A stretch of DNA of 64,000 bases from positions 19,523 through 83,522 of the forward strand of contig CAZVUW010000002.1 of assembly GCA_964629825.1 (NCBI GenBank). The letters are read 5' to 3'. The notes under the pieces are model-generated. The model worked only from the letters and a program-made list of their open reading frames with translations, was not told where the DNA came from and made no database searches. Of this stretch, positions 1-7,781 are shown one piece after another. Both the position numbers and the translations under genes were made by a program. Source of the DNA: CAZVUW01 sp964629825 (GTDB taxonomy: Bacteria; Actinomycetota; Nitriliruptoria; Euzebyales; Egibacteraceae). Positions within the stretch are counted from its first letter, which is position 1; each line of letters starts with the position of its first letter.

Positions 1-245
1 ACCAGCGCGGCTCCGAAGGGCGAGGCCCGCCCCGCCCGGCCGATCAGGGTCGCCTCCTCCCCTCCCCCCAGCACGGCGAGGGTTTCCGCGATCGCCTCCA
101 CCGCGGGATGCCTCGCGCCCGCGACCGCGCAGCCCACGAGGTCCACGAGGCAGCGGGTGGCAGCCGCGGTCGTCGCGTCGTCCAGGGTCGTGGCGGCCAC
201 GACCTCGGCGAGCTCGGCGGTGATGCCCGGGGCGCGCTCGCTCAT
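1..245 (-). CDS. MmgE/PrpD family protein, N-terminal part (runs off left edge)
   Basis: Only the first 81 codons are in the window. The ATG forms a 4-base ATGA overlap with the stop of the dehydrogenase upstream, so the two are translationally coupled. The visible part (for example RCLVDLVGCAVAGARHP and LIGRAGRASPFGAAL) resembles the helical N-terminal domain of the MmgE/PrpD family, which includes 2-methylcitrate dehydratase and cis-aconitate decarboxylase. The catalytic part is outside the window, so the substrate cannot be assigned. It is the most distal visible gene of the leftward catabolic operon, and a dehydratase or epimerase step would fit there. Family assignment is fairly sure; exact reaction is unknown. 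Confidence 0.72.
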   Translation of the reverse strand, partial: MSERAPGITAELAEVVAATTLDDATTAAATRCLVDLVGCAVAGARHPAVEAIAETLAVLGGGEEATLIGRAGRASPFGAAL

Positions 246-1297
246 GCGCCCTCCAACCCCTCGGCCACGGCTTGGATGGTGTTGACGACGTCGGTGACGA
301 GGTGCCAGCGCGTCCCGGCGCCCACGTGGGGGGTGAGGATGACGTTCGGCGCGTCCAGCAGCGGGTGGCCCTCGGGCAGCGGCTCCCGGTCGAACACGTC
401 CAGGCCGGCCGCGCGGATCGTGCCGGCGTGCAGCGCCTGGACGAGCGCAGCGGTGTCCACGAGCAGACCGCGCGAGGTGTTGATCAGGATCCCGCGCGGC
501 CCCAGGGCGGCCAGGAACGGGCTGTCGACCACATGGCGCAGCTCGGGCGCGTAGGGCAGGTGCAGCGACACGACGTCCGCCCACAGCGGCAGGTCCTCCA
601 GGGACAGGTGCCGCGCGCCGAGCTGCTCCTCGAGCCGCGGCACGCGCCGGCGGCCGGCGTAGGCGACCTCCATGCCGAACGCGTGCGCGCGCCGCAGCAC
701 CTCGCTGCCCGTCTCCCCGGCGCCCAAGACGCCGAAGCGCCGCCCCTCGAGGGCGTCGATGTCGCCGGCTCCCACCCAGTTGAACAGCGTCGGCGGGTGA
801 CCGCCGTGCTCGGTGGACGCGGGTGCGGCCGCGCTCGTGCCCTCGGTGACCAGCGCTCCGTCGAGCAGCCGCCGCGACAGGGCGAGCGTCAGCAGCAGCA
901 CGTGGTCGGCCACGTTGGCGGTGGTGCGCCGCCGCACGCAGGTCACGCTGATCCCCCGCCGGGCGCAGGCCTCGCCGTCCACGAACTGCGGGTCGGAGCC
1001 GTACACCACCACCCGCCGCAGGCGCGGTGCGGCCGCGATCAGCTCCGCATCGACGCGCTGGCGCTCGACGATCAGGGCGTCCGCGTCCGACACCGCCTGA
1101 AGAAGCTGCTCGCGCGTCGGGGCGAGGGTCACGCGCCAGGGCCGGCCGGCCGCGGTCAGCGGTCGCACGTAGTCCGCGACCGCGATGCGCTCGGGCGCGA
1201 GGAAGCGCTCGAACCACTCGTCTGCGGTCCGCACCCCGCAGGCGATCTGGAGCATGCGGAACTCCACGCAGTCCTCGGCCGCGACGACGTGAGTCAT
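242..1297 (-). CDS. NAD-binding D-2-hydroxyacid dehydrogenase family protein
   Basis: 351 residues. The C-terminal half holds the Rossmann nucleotide-binding motif GVLGAGETGSE (about residues 187-197), the conserved INTSRGLLVD segment with the substrate-binding Arg, FDREPLPEGHPLL with the family Glu, and LTPHVGAG with the catalytic His at 324. These are the hallmarks of D-2-hydroxyacid dehydrogenases, which reduce 2-oxoacids with NAD(P)H or the reverse. The ATG at 1297 overlaps the stop of the LLM oxidoreductase (ATGA); a longer reading frame exists upstream but lies wholly inside that gene, so it was rejected as the start. The N-terminal 100 residues are poorly conserved, so substrate choice is unknown. 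Confidence 0.88.
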   Translation of the reverse strand: MTHVVAAEDCVEFRMLQIACGVRTADEWFERFLAPERIAVADYVRPLTAAGRPWRVTLAPTREQLLQAVSDADALIVERQRVDAELIAAAPRLRRVVVYGSDPQFVDGEACARRGISVTCVRRRTTANVADHVLLLTLALSRRLLDGALVTEGTSAAAPASTEHGGHPPTLFNWVGAGDIDALEGRRFGVLGAGETGSEVLRRAHAFGMEVAYAGRRRVPRLEEQLGARHLSLEDLPLWADVVSLHLPYAPELRHVVDSPFLAALGPRGILINTSRGLLVDTAALVQALHAGTIRAAGLDVFDREPLPEGHPLLDAPNVILTPHVGAGTRWHLVTDVVNTIQAVAEGLEGA

Positions 1298-2337
1298 GCG
1301 CGCACCCTCCGCAGGAGCGGCGCCACCTCGGCGGTGAACAGCTCGAGCGACGAGCGCACCAGACGCTGCGGCATGCCGGGCCACTGGATGCGGAAGATGA
1401 AGTGGTTGACGCCCAGCTCCTCGACGTGGCGGGCGAGCTCAGCGGCGCAGTGCTCGGGGTCGCCGAGGATGAAGCGGTCCCGCTCCAGCTCCTCGAACGG
1501 CAGGTCGAAGCCGGCCCGCTCGGGGATGACGCCGTCCTGGCCCCAGTCGCGGAAGGAGCGGTACTTTGCGGCGATGTAGGGCCCAGCCTCTGCCAGCGCC
1601 CGCTCGCGGGTCGGGGCGACGTACAGCTCCTTGATGATGGGCAGCTCCTGGGGCTGCGGCAGCCCGAGGCGCTCGCGCTCGGCGCGGTACAGGCCCATCT
1701 GCCGCCGCAGGGTCTGCAGTGTCGAATGGTTGTTGACAATCCAGCTGTCGGCCAGCCTGGCGGCCCGCAGCACCGCACCGTCGGCGTTGGCGGCCATCCA
1801 GATGGGCGGATGGGGTCGCTGCGCCGGCCGCACCGTGGGCCGGACCCTCGGCAGAGGGTAGTGCGGCCCGTCTGAGGCGACCTCGTCCTCGGTCCACAGC
1901 CGCCGCACCAGCTCGAGGCTCTCCTCAAACGCGGCGACCCGCTGCCCCTTGGGCGGACCGAGCACGTCGTACTCCAGGTCGCGATAGCCCTGCCCGACCC
2001 CGAACACCACGCGCCCGCCGGTCAGGAGATCCAGGGTCGCGACCTCCTCCGCTATGCGAACAGGATGCGTCAGGGCGAGCAGCACCACGCTGGTCCCGAT
2101 GACAGCGCGCGGCGCCTCGGCGCTCAGGCGCGCCAGCAGCGGGATCGGCTGCACATACGCGTATGGATCCGGCAGGAAGTGGTTGCCCGCCCACAGCGAG
2201 TCCAGCCCGAGCTCGTCGACCCAGCGCGCCTGCTCGATCCCCTCGGCGACCCGCGTCGCCATGTCGTCGGACGGGTCGTGCTCGGGCACGACGACCACGC
2301 CGAAGCGCAGCTGCGCGGGCGCCCTGTCCTCGTCCAC
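1294..2337 (-). CDS. LLM class flavin-dependent oxidoreductase
   Basis: 347 residues, luciferase-like monooxygenase fold. Typical segments are GTSVVLLALTHPVRIAEE followed by LDLLTGGRVVFGVGQGY (residues ~75-120), which bind the reduced flavin, and MAANADGAVLRAARLADSW in the middle. Members use F420H2 or FMNH2; which one is not decidable here. It starts with GTG 10 bases after the stop of the M29-like gene and overlaps the next gene by 4 bases, so it sits mid-operon. In catabolic clusters such enzymes oxidise alcohols or cyclic ketones, or act as Baeyer-Villiger-like monooxygenases; that role is inference. Confidence 0.85.
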   Translation of the reverse strand: MDEDRAPAQLRFGVVVVPEHDPSDDMATRVAEGIEQARWVDELGLDSLWAGNHFLPDPYAYVQPIPLLARLSAEAPRAVIGTSVVLLALTHPVRIAEEVATLDLLTGGRVVFGVGQGYRDLEYDVLGPPKGQRVAAFEESLELVRRLWTEDEVASDGPHYPLPRVRPTVRPAQRPHPPIWMAANADGAVLRAARLADSWIVNNHSTLQTLRRQMGLYRAERERLGLPQPQELPIIKELYVAPTRERALAEAGPYIAAKYRSFRDWGQDGVIPERAGFDLPFEELERDRFILGDPEHCAAELARHVEELGVNHFIFRIQWPGMPQRLVRSSLELFTAEVAPLLRRVRA

Positions 2338-2347
2338 CGCTGCGGCG

Positions 2348-3337
2348 TCAGTCTGCGCTGACCTGTAGGCGGCCCTCGGAGATGACGGTGATGTCGTCGA
2401 CCACGAGGGTGGGATATCGCACGACGCCGTCGAGGTGGGTGCGGCTCGCCACCTTGCCGCCCGTGTCGGTGTTCATGCCGAGCGCGATGTGCATGCAGCC
2501 GGCGATCTTCTTGTCCTCACGGACGAAGCCGGTGACGCGGCAGCGGTCGTTGATGCCGACCGACGTCTCACCCAGCATCCACGAGCCGTCGTCGCCGTTG
2601 GCCTCTAGGTAGGCGAGCAGCTTGGACGCCGACGCCCCGCCGGTGATCTTCACGGCGCGGCCCTCGCGGAACTCGGCCCGGATCGGCTCGCTGAGCAGAC
2701 CGACGTGGTGCATGGTCGTGTCCCAGACCACCGTGCCCTCGATCGACTCCTCGATCGGCGACATGCCGACCTCGCCGTCGGGGAAGCCGGCGGCGTACAG
2801 GTCGCAGCCGGGGTTCTCCAGCACCTTGGCGGCGGTCAGCCAGCTCGGCCGGCCGGTGATGTCGGCGCGCAGGTCCGTGCCGTTGGGGCAGGTGACGTGC
2901 ATGGTCTTTCCGGCCATCCAGATGTCGTAGATCTTCTGGCCGAGCCGGTTCATGCGCTCGTAGTCGGCGGTGGCGCCGCCCTCGCGCAGCATGTCGACGG
3001 TGATCTCCTCCGAGGCAAGGAAGCGCACGCCCTCCTTCTGGAGCGCGTGCGTCGGCTCGGAGTGGATCACCGCCTTGGACGTGACCAGGTGCACCAGGTC
3101 GGCGCCCTCCATGGCCGCGAGCACCCCGGCGGAGGGCGCATCGTGGTGGAAGGCCACCGGCGGGGACATGACCTGGGTGACGTCGAGGTCCAGCGCGATG
3201 GCGGCGGCCATGAAGGCGTTCGACACCATCGGATCGGTGCCGGTGTCGGTGACGATCACCAGCCGGTCCCCGGCCGACAGGTTCAGCCGGTAGGGCGTCA
3301 TCGCCGTCCGGACTATCTCCGCGAAGCGGTTGTCCAT
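2348..3337 (-). CDS. M29 aminopeptidase-fold protein (NicX-like)
   Basis: 329 residues. The architecture resembles the M29 aminopeptidase / 2,5-dihydroxypyridine dioxygenase (NicX) superfamily: an N-terminal alpha/beta domain (GDRLVIVTDTGTDPMVSNAF), then a metal-site domain with AAGFPDGEVGMSPIEESIEG (about residues 182-201) and the C-terminal segments MHIALGMNTDTGG and THLDGVVRYPTLVVDD. The Glu of PDGE and the His of THLDG correspond to probable metal ligands. Many NicX-like proteins in degradation clusters are ring-cleaving dioxygenases or C-C/C-N hydrolases rather than peptidases, and its position between an acyl-CoA dehydrogenase and a flavin oxidoreductase favours a small-molecule substrate. 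Exact activity is unknown. Confidence 0.72.
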   Translation of the reverse strand: MDNRFAEIVRTAMTPYRLNLSAGDRLVIVTDTGTDPMVSNAFMAAAIALDLDVTQVMSPPVAFHHDAPSAGVLAAMEGADLVHLVTSKAVIHSEPTHALQKEGVRFLASEEITVDMLREGGATADYERMNRLGQKIYDIWMAGKTMHVTCPNGTDLRADITGRPSWLTAAKVLENPGCDLYAAGFPDGEVGMSPIEESIEGTVVWDTTMHHVGLLSEPIRAEFREGRAVKITGGASASKLLAYLEANGDDGSWMLGETSVGINDRCRVTGFVREDKKIAGCMHIALGMNTDTGGKVASRTHLDGVVRYPTLVVDDITVISEGRLQVSAD

Positions 3338-3382
3338 GCTCGGCCTCCTAGCGGCTTGGCGCCGGCGGCAGCCGACCCGGGT

Positions 3383-4510
3383 CTAGTCGTCGAAGCTGTC
3401 CAGCACGTGACGGGCGACCACCAGCTGCTGGATCTCCTGCGTGCCCTCCTCGAACCAGAAGCCGCGGGCGTCACGGTAGATGCGCTCGATCGGCGCGTCC
3501 TTGGTGTAGCCGTAGCCGCCGTGGACCCGCAGCGACAGGTCCGTGACCCGGCCGATCATGTTGAGGCAGAACAGCTTCGCCGTTGCGGCGGCGGCGGTGA
3601 AGTCCTCGCCGGCGTCGTGGAGCTCTGCGGCCCGGCGCACGAGGCCGCGGCCGGCGTCGATGTCCGCCCGCATCATCGCCAGGTGGCCCTGGATCGCCTG
3701 GCGCTCCGCGATGGGCTTGCCGAAGGTGACGCGCCGCTTGGAGAAGCGCGCGGCCTCCTCGAGCGCCCGCTCGGACAGCCCGACCATGCAGCAGGACAGC
3801 GAGACACGGCTGTAGTCCAGGAAGGACAGGCCGATCTCCAGCCCCTGTCCGACCTCACCGAGGACGTGCTCGTCGCCGACCTCGACGTCGTTGTAGCGCA
3901 GCCAGGCGTGCCCCGTGCCGTGGATGCCCATCGTCTGCTGGGTGGCGTCCACCTCGAAGCCGGGCAGGTCGCGCGGCAGCAGGAAGGCGGTCAGCGAGTC
4001 CTTGGCGCCGCGGTCGTCGCTGGCGGCGATCAGGATGAAGTAGTCGGCCCGGTCGGCGAAGGTGATCAGGTGCTTCTCGCCGGTCAGCCGCCAGGCGTCC
4101 CCGCTGCGCACCGCGCGCGACTTGGTGTCGCGGCCGGTCCCGCCCGACAGCTCGGTCAGAGCGAAGGCGAGCACGGTGTCGCCGTCAGCCACCGAGGACA
4201 CCAGCTTGCGCTGCGAGTCGTTGCCGTAGCGGGCGACCGGCCGCCAGATCCCGTTGGTCAGGTGCACCAGCATCCGGCCGGCGCCGGGCCCGTAGGACGC
4301 CGCCTCCAGGTACGGCAGCAGGTCGACCACGCTGAGGTCGAAGCCGCCGTACTCCTCGGGTAGGGACAGCCGGTAGCAGCCGAGCTCGGCGGCCTGCTGG
4401 AGGAGAGACTCGGGGATCCGGTCGGTGCGCTCGATCTCTGCGGCGGCCTCTTCCACCGGCCCGGCGAAGAACGCGCGGAACTCATCAACCGACGGCAACG
4501 ACCGGGTCAT
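3383..4510 (-). CDS. acyl-CoA dehydrogenase family protein
   Basis: 375 residues, FAD-dependent acyl-CoA dehydrogenase fold: helical N-terminus, central beta barrel (TGEKHLITFADRADYFILI) and C-terminal helical domain with FGKPIAERQAIQGHLAMM and RVHGGYGYTKDAPIERIYRD. The end, FEEGTQEIQQLVVARHVL, carries the EGT stretch where the catalytic Glu of this family usually lies. The first flavin motif is ALTELSGGTGRD, diverged from the usual TEPxAGSD, so substrate range may be unusual. First gene after an AT-rich candidate operator at 4548-4564. It probably introduces a C-C double bond into an acyl-CoA intermediate. Confidence 0.9.
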   Translation of the reverse strand: MTRSLPSVDEFRAFFAGPVEEAAAEIERTDRIPESLLQQAAELGCYRLSLPEEYGGFDLSVVDLLPYLEAASYGPGAGRMLVHLTNGIWRPVARYGNDSQRKLVSSVADGDTVLAFALTELSGGTGRDTKSRAVRSGDAWRLTGEKHLITFADRADYFILIAASDDRGAKDSLTAFLLPRDLPGFEVDATQQTMGIHGTGHAWLRYNDVEVGDEHVLGEVGQGLEIGLSFLDYSRVSLSCCMVGLSERALEEAARFSKRRVTFGKPIAERQAIQGHLAMMRADIDAGRGLVRRAAELHDAGEDFTAAAATAKLFCLNMIGRVTDLSLRVHGGYGYTKDAPIERIYRDARGFWFEEGTQEIQQLVVARHVLDSFDD

Positions 4511-4543
4511 CCCGACACCCCCTGGGCAGGCACGCGAGGCTAT

Positions 4544-4564
4544 TAACTACATACTATCATCAGG
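4544..4564. promoter_or_regulatory. AT-rich candidate operator/promoter upstream of the acyl-CoA dehydrogenase
   Basis: In otherwise GC-rich DNA the 73-base gap between two leftward genes contains ACTACATACTATCATCAGG; on the coding (minus) strand this reads CCTGATGATAGTATGTAGT. The TGATGATAG core recurs in sites at 5474, 8893 and 23533. It may be an operator or an AT-rich -10 region; the sequence does not separate these. Confidence 0.42.
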
Positions 4565-4583
4565 AATTTCGACCGAACAAGCG

Positions 4584-5429
4584 CTACTTGAGATCGAAGA
4601 TCTGGCGCGCGACGCCGCCGAGGACCAGCTCGCGGGCCTCGTCCTTGAGGGGCAGGTGCTCGACCGCGGCGATGGCGTCGGCGTAGTCCATGACCGGGTA
4701 GTCGGTCCCGAACAGGACCTTGCCCCGACCGCGGCTGTTGGCGAAGCGCACCAGCGAGGGGTCCCAGTACTTCGGGTGGTGAGCCGAGGTCCCGATGTAG
4801 ACGTTGCGGTGCTTCCAGGCGAGGGCGATCAGCTCCTCGACCCATGGCCAGCCGGTGTGGGCACCCACGATCGTGAGCTCGGGGAAGTCGAGCGCGATGT
4901 CGTCTACGTGGATCGGCCGGCCCATCTCGGAGGGCATCGCCTCGGCCGAGTGCCCGACCTGCATCACCACCGGCACGCCCAGCTCGGCGCACTTGGCGTA
5001 GAAGGGGTAGTAGCGGCGGTGGTTGACGGGCAGCGCGAAGCCGTAGGGGTGCAGGTGAGCGCCCACGAACGGGCCGTTGCGCACCCAGTGCTCGAGCCGG
5101 CGAACGCCCTGCATGCCCTCGCGCGGGTCGATGCCGACCAGGCCGTACACGCGGCCCGGCGCCTGCTCCGCGACCTCGGCGACCTGCTCCTCGGAGACGT
5201 CCCAGATGAGCTGGGAGGTCTTGTAGGAGTTCATCTTCGCGGAGGGCACCAGGACGGCGTCGACGCCGGCGGCGTCCATGTGCTCCACGAACTGGGGCAC
5301 GGTGCGGGGGATGATCCGCTCCCGCATGCCCCACCACTCGACGACCTCTGCGACCTCCGGGGGGTCGAGGAAGGTCTGGTGAAGGCCCTCCTCGGTGAAC
5401 AGGTTGCACCAGTAGTCGATGGCACCCAT
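4584..5429 (-). CDS. amidohydrolase-2 family protein with altered metal motif
   Basis: 281 residues with the TIM-barrel signature of amidohydrolase_2 (ACMSD-like) proteins: RVYGLVGIDPREGMQGVRRL, FVGAHLHPYGFALPVNHRRY, LGVPVVMQVGHSAEAMPSEMG, FPELTIVGAHTGWPWVEELI and GKVLFGTDYPVMDYADAI. The C-terminal Asp in GTDYP and the His residues in HLHP and AHTGWP remain. The N-terminal metal motif expected as DxHxH reads IDYWCNLF, so two His ligands are missing; chemistry may be metal-independent or use another metal arrangement. Decarboxylase or hydrolase for a CoA-pathway intermediate is a guess from context. The ATG is preceded by AAGGAGTCGTC, a good ribosome site. Confidence 0.8.
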   Translation of the reverse strand: MGAIDYWCNLFTEEGLHQTFLDPPEVAEVVEWWGMRERIIPRTVPQFVEHMDAAGVDAVLVPSAKMNSYKTSQLIWDVSEEQVAEVAEQAPGRVYGLVGIDPREGMQGVRRLEHWVRNGPFVGAHLHPYGFALPVNHRRYYPFYAKCAELGVPVVMQVGHSAEAMPSEMGRPIHVDDIALDFPELTIVGAHTGWPWVEELIALAWKHRNVYIGTSAHHPKYWDPSLVRFANSRGRGKVLFGTDYPVMDYADAIAAVEHLPLKDEARELVLGGVARQIFDLK

Positions 5430-5473
5430 TGACGACTCCTTATGCGCCCGCGGCCGCGGACCTCCGGCAACTC

Positions 5474-5496
5474 TGATAATGATGCATATCTAATAC
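5474..5496. promoter_or_regulatory. AT-rich candidate operator upstream of the amidohydrolase
   Basis: CTGATAATGATGCATATC, followed by TAATA, lies in the 97-base gap between the TRAP permease stop and the amidohydrolase start. GATAATGAT is shared exactly with the site upstream of the TRAP binding protein (8893-8914). It implies an internal promoter that can drive the downstream half of the operon. Confidence 0.45.
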
Positions 5497-5526
5497 CGGA
5501 GCGCGGCGACGCGCAAGCCGGAGGGG

Positions 5527-7455
5527 TCAGTCCGAGGCGCCGTCGGCGGCCGGGCGGGGCTCGACCCTCGACTCGGGTTGCCACAGCAGCTGCAGGGCGA
5601 CCAGCGCGACCGCCCCGAGCAGGCCCACGGCGTCGGCGATGGGGTGCGGGAAGACCAGCAGCAGGGCGAAGGCGATGAAGCCGGCACGCTCCCACGGGAC
5701 CATTCGACGCCGCAGGTAGCCGGTCAGACCCGCGGCGAGCAGGCCCACCCCGATCACGGCGAACACGAGCGCGACCGCGATCTGGGTCGCTGTCCCCTGA
5801 AGGATCAGCGCCGGCCGGTACACGAACATGAAGGGCAGGATGAAGCCGGCCAGCCCGAGCCGCATCGACTCCACCATCGTCCGCATCAGGGGCGCACCCG
5901 CTATGCCCGCGCCGACGGTGGGCCCGAGCGCGGTCGGCGGCGTCAGGTCCGACATGACCCCGAAGTAGAAGACGAAGAAGTGCGCTGCGATCAGCGGCAC
6001 GCCGAAGTCCGCCAGGGCGGGCGCGGTGAGGATCGCCAGGATCAGGTAGGTGGGCACGGTGGGCAGCCCGGTCCCGAGCAGCAGCGACGCGAGCATCGTC
6101 AGGATCAGCAGGACCAGCAGCCGGCCGCCGCTGAGGTTGATCAGCAGAGACGACAGCTTGAGGCCGATCCCCGTGGTGCCCACGGTTGCGATGACGATCT
6201 GGACGGCGGCCGTGGCGGTCGCCACGATCAGGCCGCCCTTGGCTCCCGCGATGATGCCGTTGATGATCCGGCCGGCCTGGAGCGTCCGGCGCTGCACCAG
6301 CCGGCGGCCGAACTCGAGCACCAGGAGCAGCATCGTCGCCTGGAACGCGCCCAGGGCGACGGAGCGCTGGAAGACGCCCAGCACGAAGATCAGCAGACCC
6401 AGCGGAGGGAGGAAGTGCCAGCCGGCCGCCAGGACCGGCTTCAGCGGCGGGCGCTCCGCACGGTCGAGCGACGGCAGGTTCTGCTTCACCGCTTCGAGGT
6501 GCACCGCCAGCATGACCATCAGGTAGAAGAGCAGCGCCGGGATGATGGCGTGCCGGATGATCGTGCTGTAGGAGACCTGCAGGAAGTCGGCCATCACGAA
6601 CGCCGACGCGCCCATGATCGGCGGCAGGATCTGCCCGCCGATCGAGGCCGAGGCCTCGACCGCGGCCGCGAAGGCGGGCTGGTAGCCGGTCCGCTTCATC
6701 AGCGGGATGGTGAAGACCCCGGTGCTGGCGACGTTGGCCGGTCCAGTCCCGGACACGGTTCCGAACAGCGCCGAGGCCAGGACGGCGATCTTGCCGGCGC
6801 CGCCGCGCACGTGGCCCATGAGGCTGGTCGCGAGCTGCGTGAAGAAGGTCCCGCCGCCCAGGCTCACCAGCAGGGCGCCGAACAGGACCACGGGGAAGAT
6901 CGTCGTCGCCGACGTCCCGACGGCCGAGCCGAGCATCCCCTCGATGCGCAGGTAGAGGAAGGACAGGACGCGCGGGACCGGGAAGCCAGCGTGCCCCACC
7001 GGTCCGGGTAGGTGCTGACCCAGGAACGCGTAGGCCAGGAACAGCAGCGCCGTGATCCCGAGCGAGGGTCCGGTCGCCCGCCAGACCGCGATGATGGCGA
7101 CCGCCAGAGCGCCCCAGGCCAGCCAGATGTCAATCGCGTGGGGGATCGTCAGCCGCTGGAACTCGGGATTGGAGAAGTAGATCAGCAGGTGGACCATCGA
7201 CCAGACGCCCACGCCGGCCAGGACCAGGTCGATGACGTGCCGCAGCCGACCGAAGCGGCGGCTGGTCGGCAGCAGCGTGAAGGTCAGCGCGAACGCGAAC
7301 GACATGTGGATCGTCCGCATGGGGGTCGGCGCCAGCGGGATCGTCGCGGCGATGTAGGACTGGAACAGCGCCCAGCCGGTGGCGATCAGCACCACCAGCC
7401 AGCGGCGCACGGGCCCGAGGTGGCTGACCTCCTCCGTCGTGCCCTCGTCGCCCAT
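5527..7455 (-). CDS. TRAP transporter fused permease (DctQM-type, TAXI system)
   Basis: 642 residues, strongly hydrophobic throughout. The N-terminal ~170 residues contain about four membrane helices (the small DctQ-like part) and the remainder is the large DctM-like part with repeated helices, including GTVSGTGPANVASTG, IGGQILPPIMGASAF, LLLGTGLPTVPTYLILA and FGVMSDLTPPTALGP, all typical of TRAP_fused permeases. It works with the extracytoplasmic TAXI protein encoded upstream to import an organic anion using a sodium or proton gradient. Start ATG at 7455. Upstream lies a 326-base stretch with a strong hairpin and an assembly gap. Confidence 0.93.
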   Translation of the reverse strand: MGDEGTTEEVSHLGPVRRWLVVLIATGWALFQSYIAATIPLAPTPMRTIHMSFAFALTFTLLPTSRRFGRLRHVIDLVLAGVGVWSMVHLLIYFSNPEFQRLTIPHAIDIWLAWGALAVAIIAVWRATGPSLGITALLFLAYAFLGQHLPGPVGHAGFPVPRVLSFLYLRIEGMLGSAVGTSATTIFPVVLFGALLVSLGGGTFFTQLATSLMGHVRGGAGKIAVLASALFGTVSGTGPANVASTGVFTIPLMKRTGYQPAFAAAVEASASIGGQILPPIMGASAFVMADFLQVSYSTIIRHAIIPALLFYLMVMLAVHLEAVKQNLPSLDRAERPPLKPVLAAGWHFLPPLGLLIFVLGVFQRSVALGAFQATMLLLVLEFGRRLVQRRTLQAGRIINGIIAGAKGGLIVATATAAVQIVIATVGTTGIGLKLSSLLINLSGGRLLVLLILTMLASLLLGTGLPTVPTYLILAILTAPALADFGVPLIAAHFFVFYFGVMSDLTPPTALGPTVGAGIAGAPLMRTMVESMRLGLAGFILPFMFVYRPALILQGTATQIAVALVFAVIGVGLLAAGLTGYLRRRMVPWERAGFIAFALLLVFPHPIADAVGLLGAVALVALQLLWQPESRVEPRPAADGASD

Positions 7456-7494
7456 GACGACGTCCTCGCCGGGTGCCGGCAGCGTCCCGCCCGG

Positions 7495-7704
7495 AACCTT
7501 GTCGGCGCCCCCCGCAGGGCCGCTACCGCTTCCGCTGCTTGAGCGGCTCNNNNNNNNNNNNNNNNNNNNNNNNNNNNNNNNNNNNNNNNNNNNNNNNNNN
7601 NNNNNNNNNNNNNNNNNNNNNNNNNNNNNNNNNNNNNNNNNNNNNNNNNAACCTTGTCGGCGCCCCCCGCAGGGCCGCTACCGCTTCCGCTGCTTGAGCG
7701 GCTC
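7495..7704. repeat. identical 55-base sequences flanking a 100-N gap (7495-7549 and 7650-7704)
   Basis: The 55 bases before the first N and the 55 bases after the last N are identical (both start AACCTTGTCGGCG and end TGCTTGAGCGGCTC). A perfect overlap of this length at two contig ends is what a de Bruijn assembler with k of about 55 leaves when contigs are scaffolded rather than merged. The true genome may contain a single copy and no missing sequence, or a real tandem repeat. Confidence 0.85.
7550..7649. other. assembly gap (100 N)
   Basis: Exactly 100 N, the usual placeholder for a gap of unknown size. It falls in non-coding DNA between the TAXI binding protein and the permease, so no gene is visibly interrupted. 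Confidence 0.98.
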
Positions 7705-7733
7705 ACGTCACTCCTTCCCGGAGGCCGGCGTGC

Positions 7734-7766
7734 CGGCTGGCCGCGCCCGCAGCGCGCGGCCAGCCG
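7734..7766 (-). terminator. hairpin between TAXI binding protein and permease genes
   Basis: A perfect 13-base stem (7734-7746 with 7754-7766, GC-rich, 7-base loop) begins 15 bases after the binding-protein stop. No T tract follows. Such an internal hairpin would stabilise the upstream message or terminate part of the transcripts, giving more binding protein than permease, as is usual for uptake systems. Confidence 0.6.
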
Positions 7767-7781
7767 ACGGCACTCCGGTCG

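Larger units (their letters stand above)
7456..7781. other. intergenic stretch between TRAP genes, with assembly gap
   Basis: No gene is visible. It contains, from the permease side, about 39 bases of unique sequence, one copy of a 55-base sequence, 100 N, a second copy of the same 55 bases, and then a strong hairpin (7734-7766) just after the binding-protein stop codon. Confidence 0.8.

Noticed and set aside
2705..4363. 552-codon plus-strand frame over the M29-like and acyl-CoA dehydrogenase genes
   Set aside because: It spans two genes with clear domains on the opposite strand and consists of Val/Gly/Asp/His-rich shadow sequence.
5578..7011. Long plus-strand reading frame of 477 codons over the TRAP permease
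   Set aside because: It is the antisense shadow of the permease gene: the composition is Gln/Arg/Asp/Gly repeats with no family features.
7495..7704. Insertion sequence or transposon ends suggested by the 55-base repeat
   Set aside because: The copies are direct and flush with the N run, no transposase is present, and a k-mer overlap explains them.
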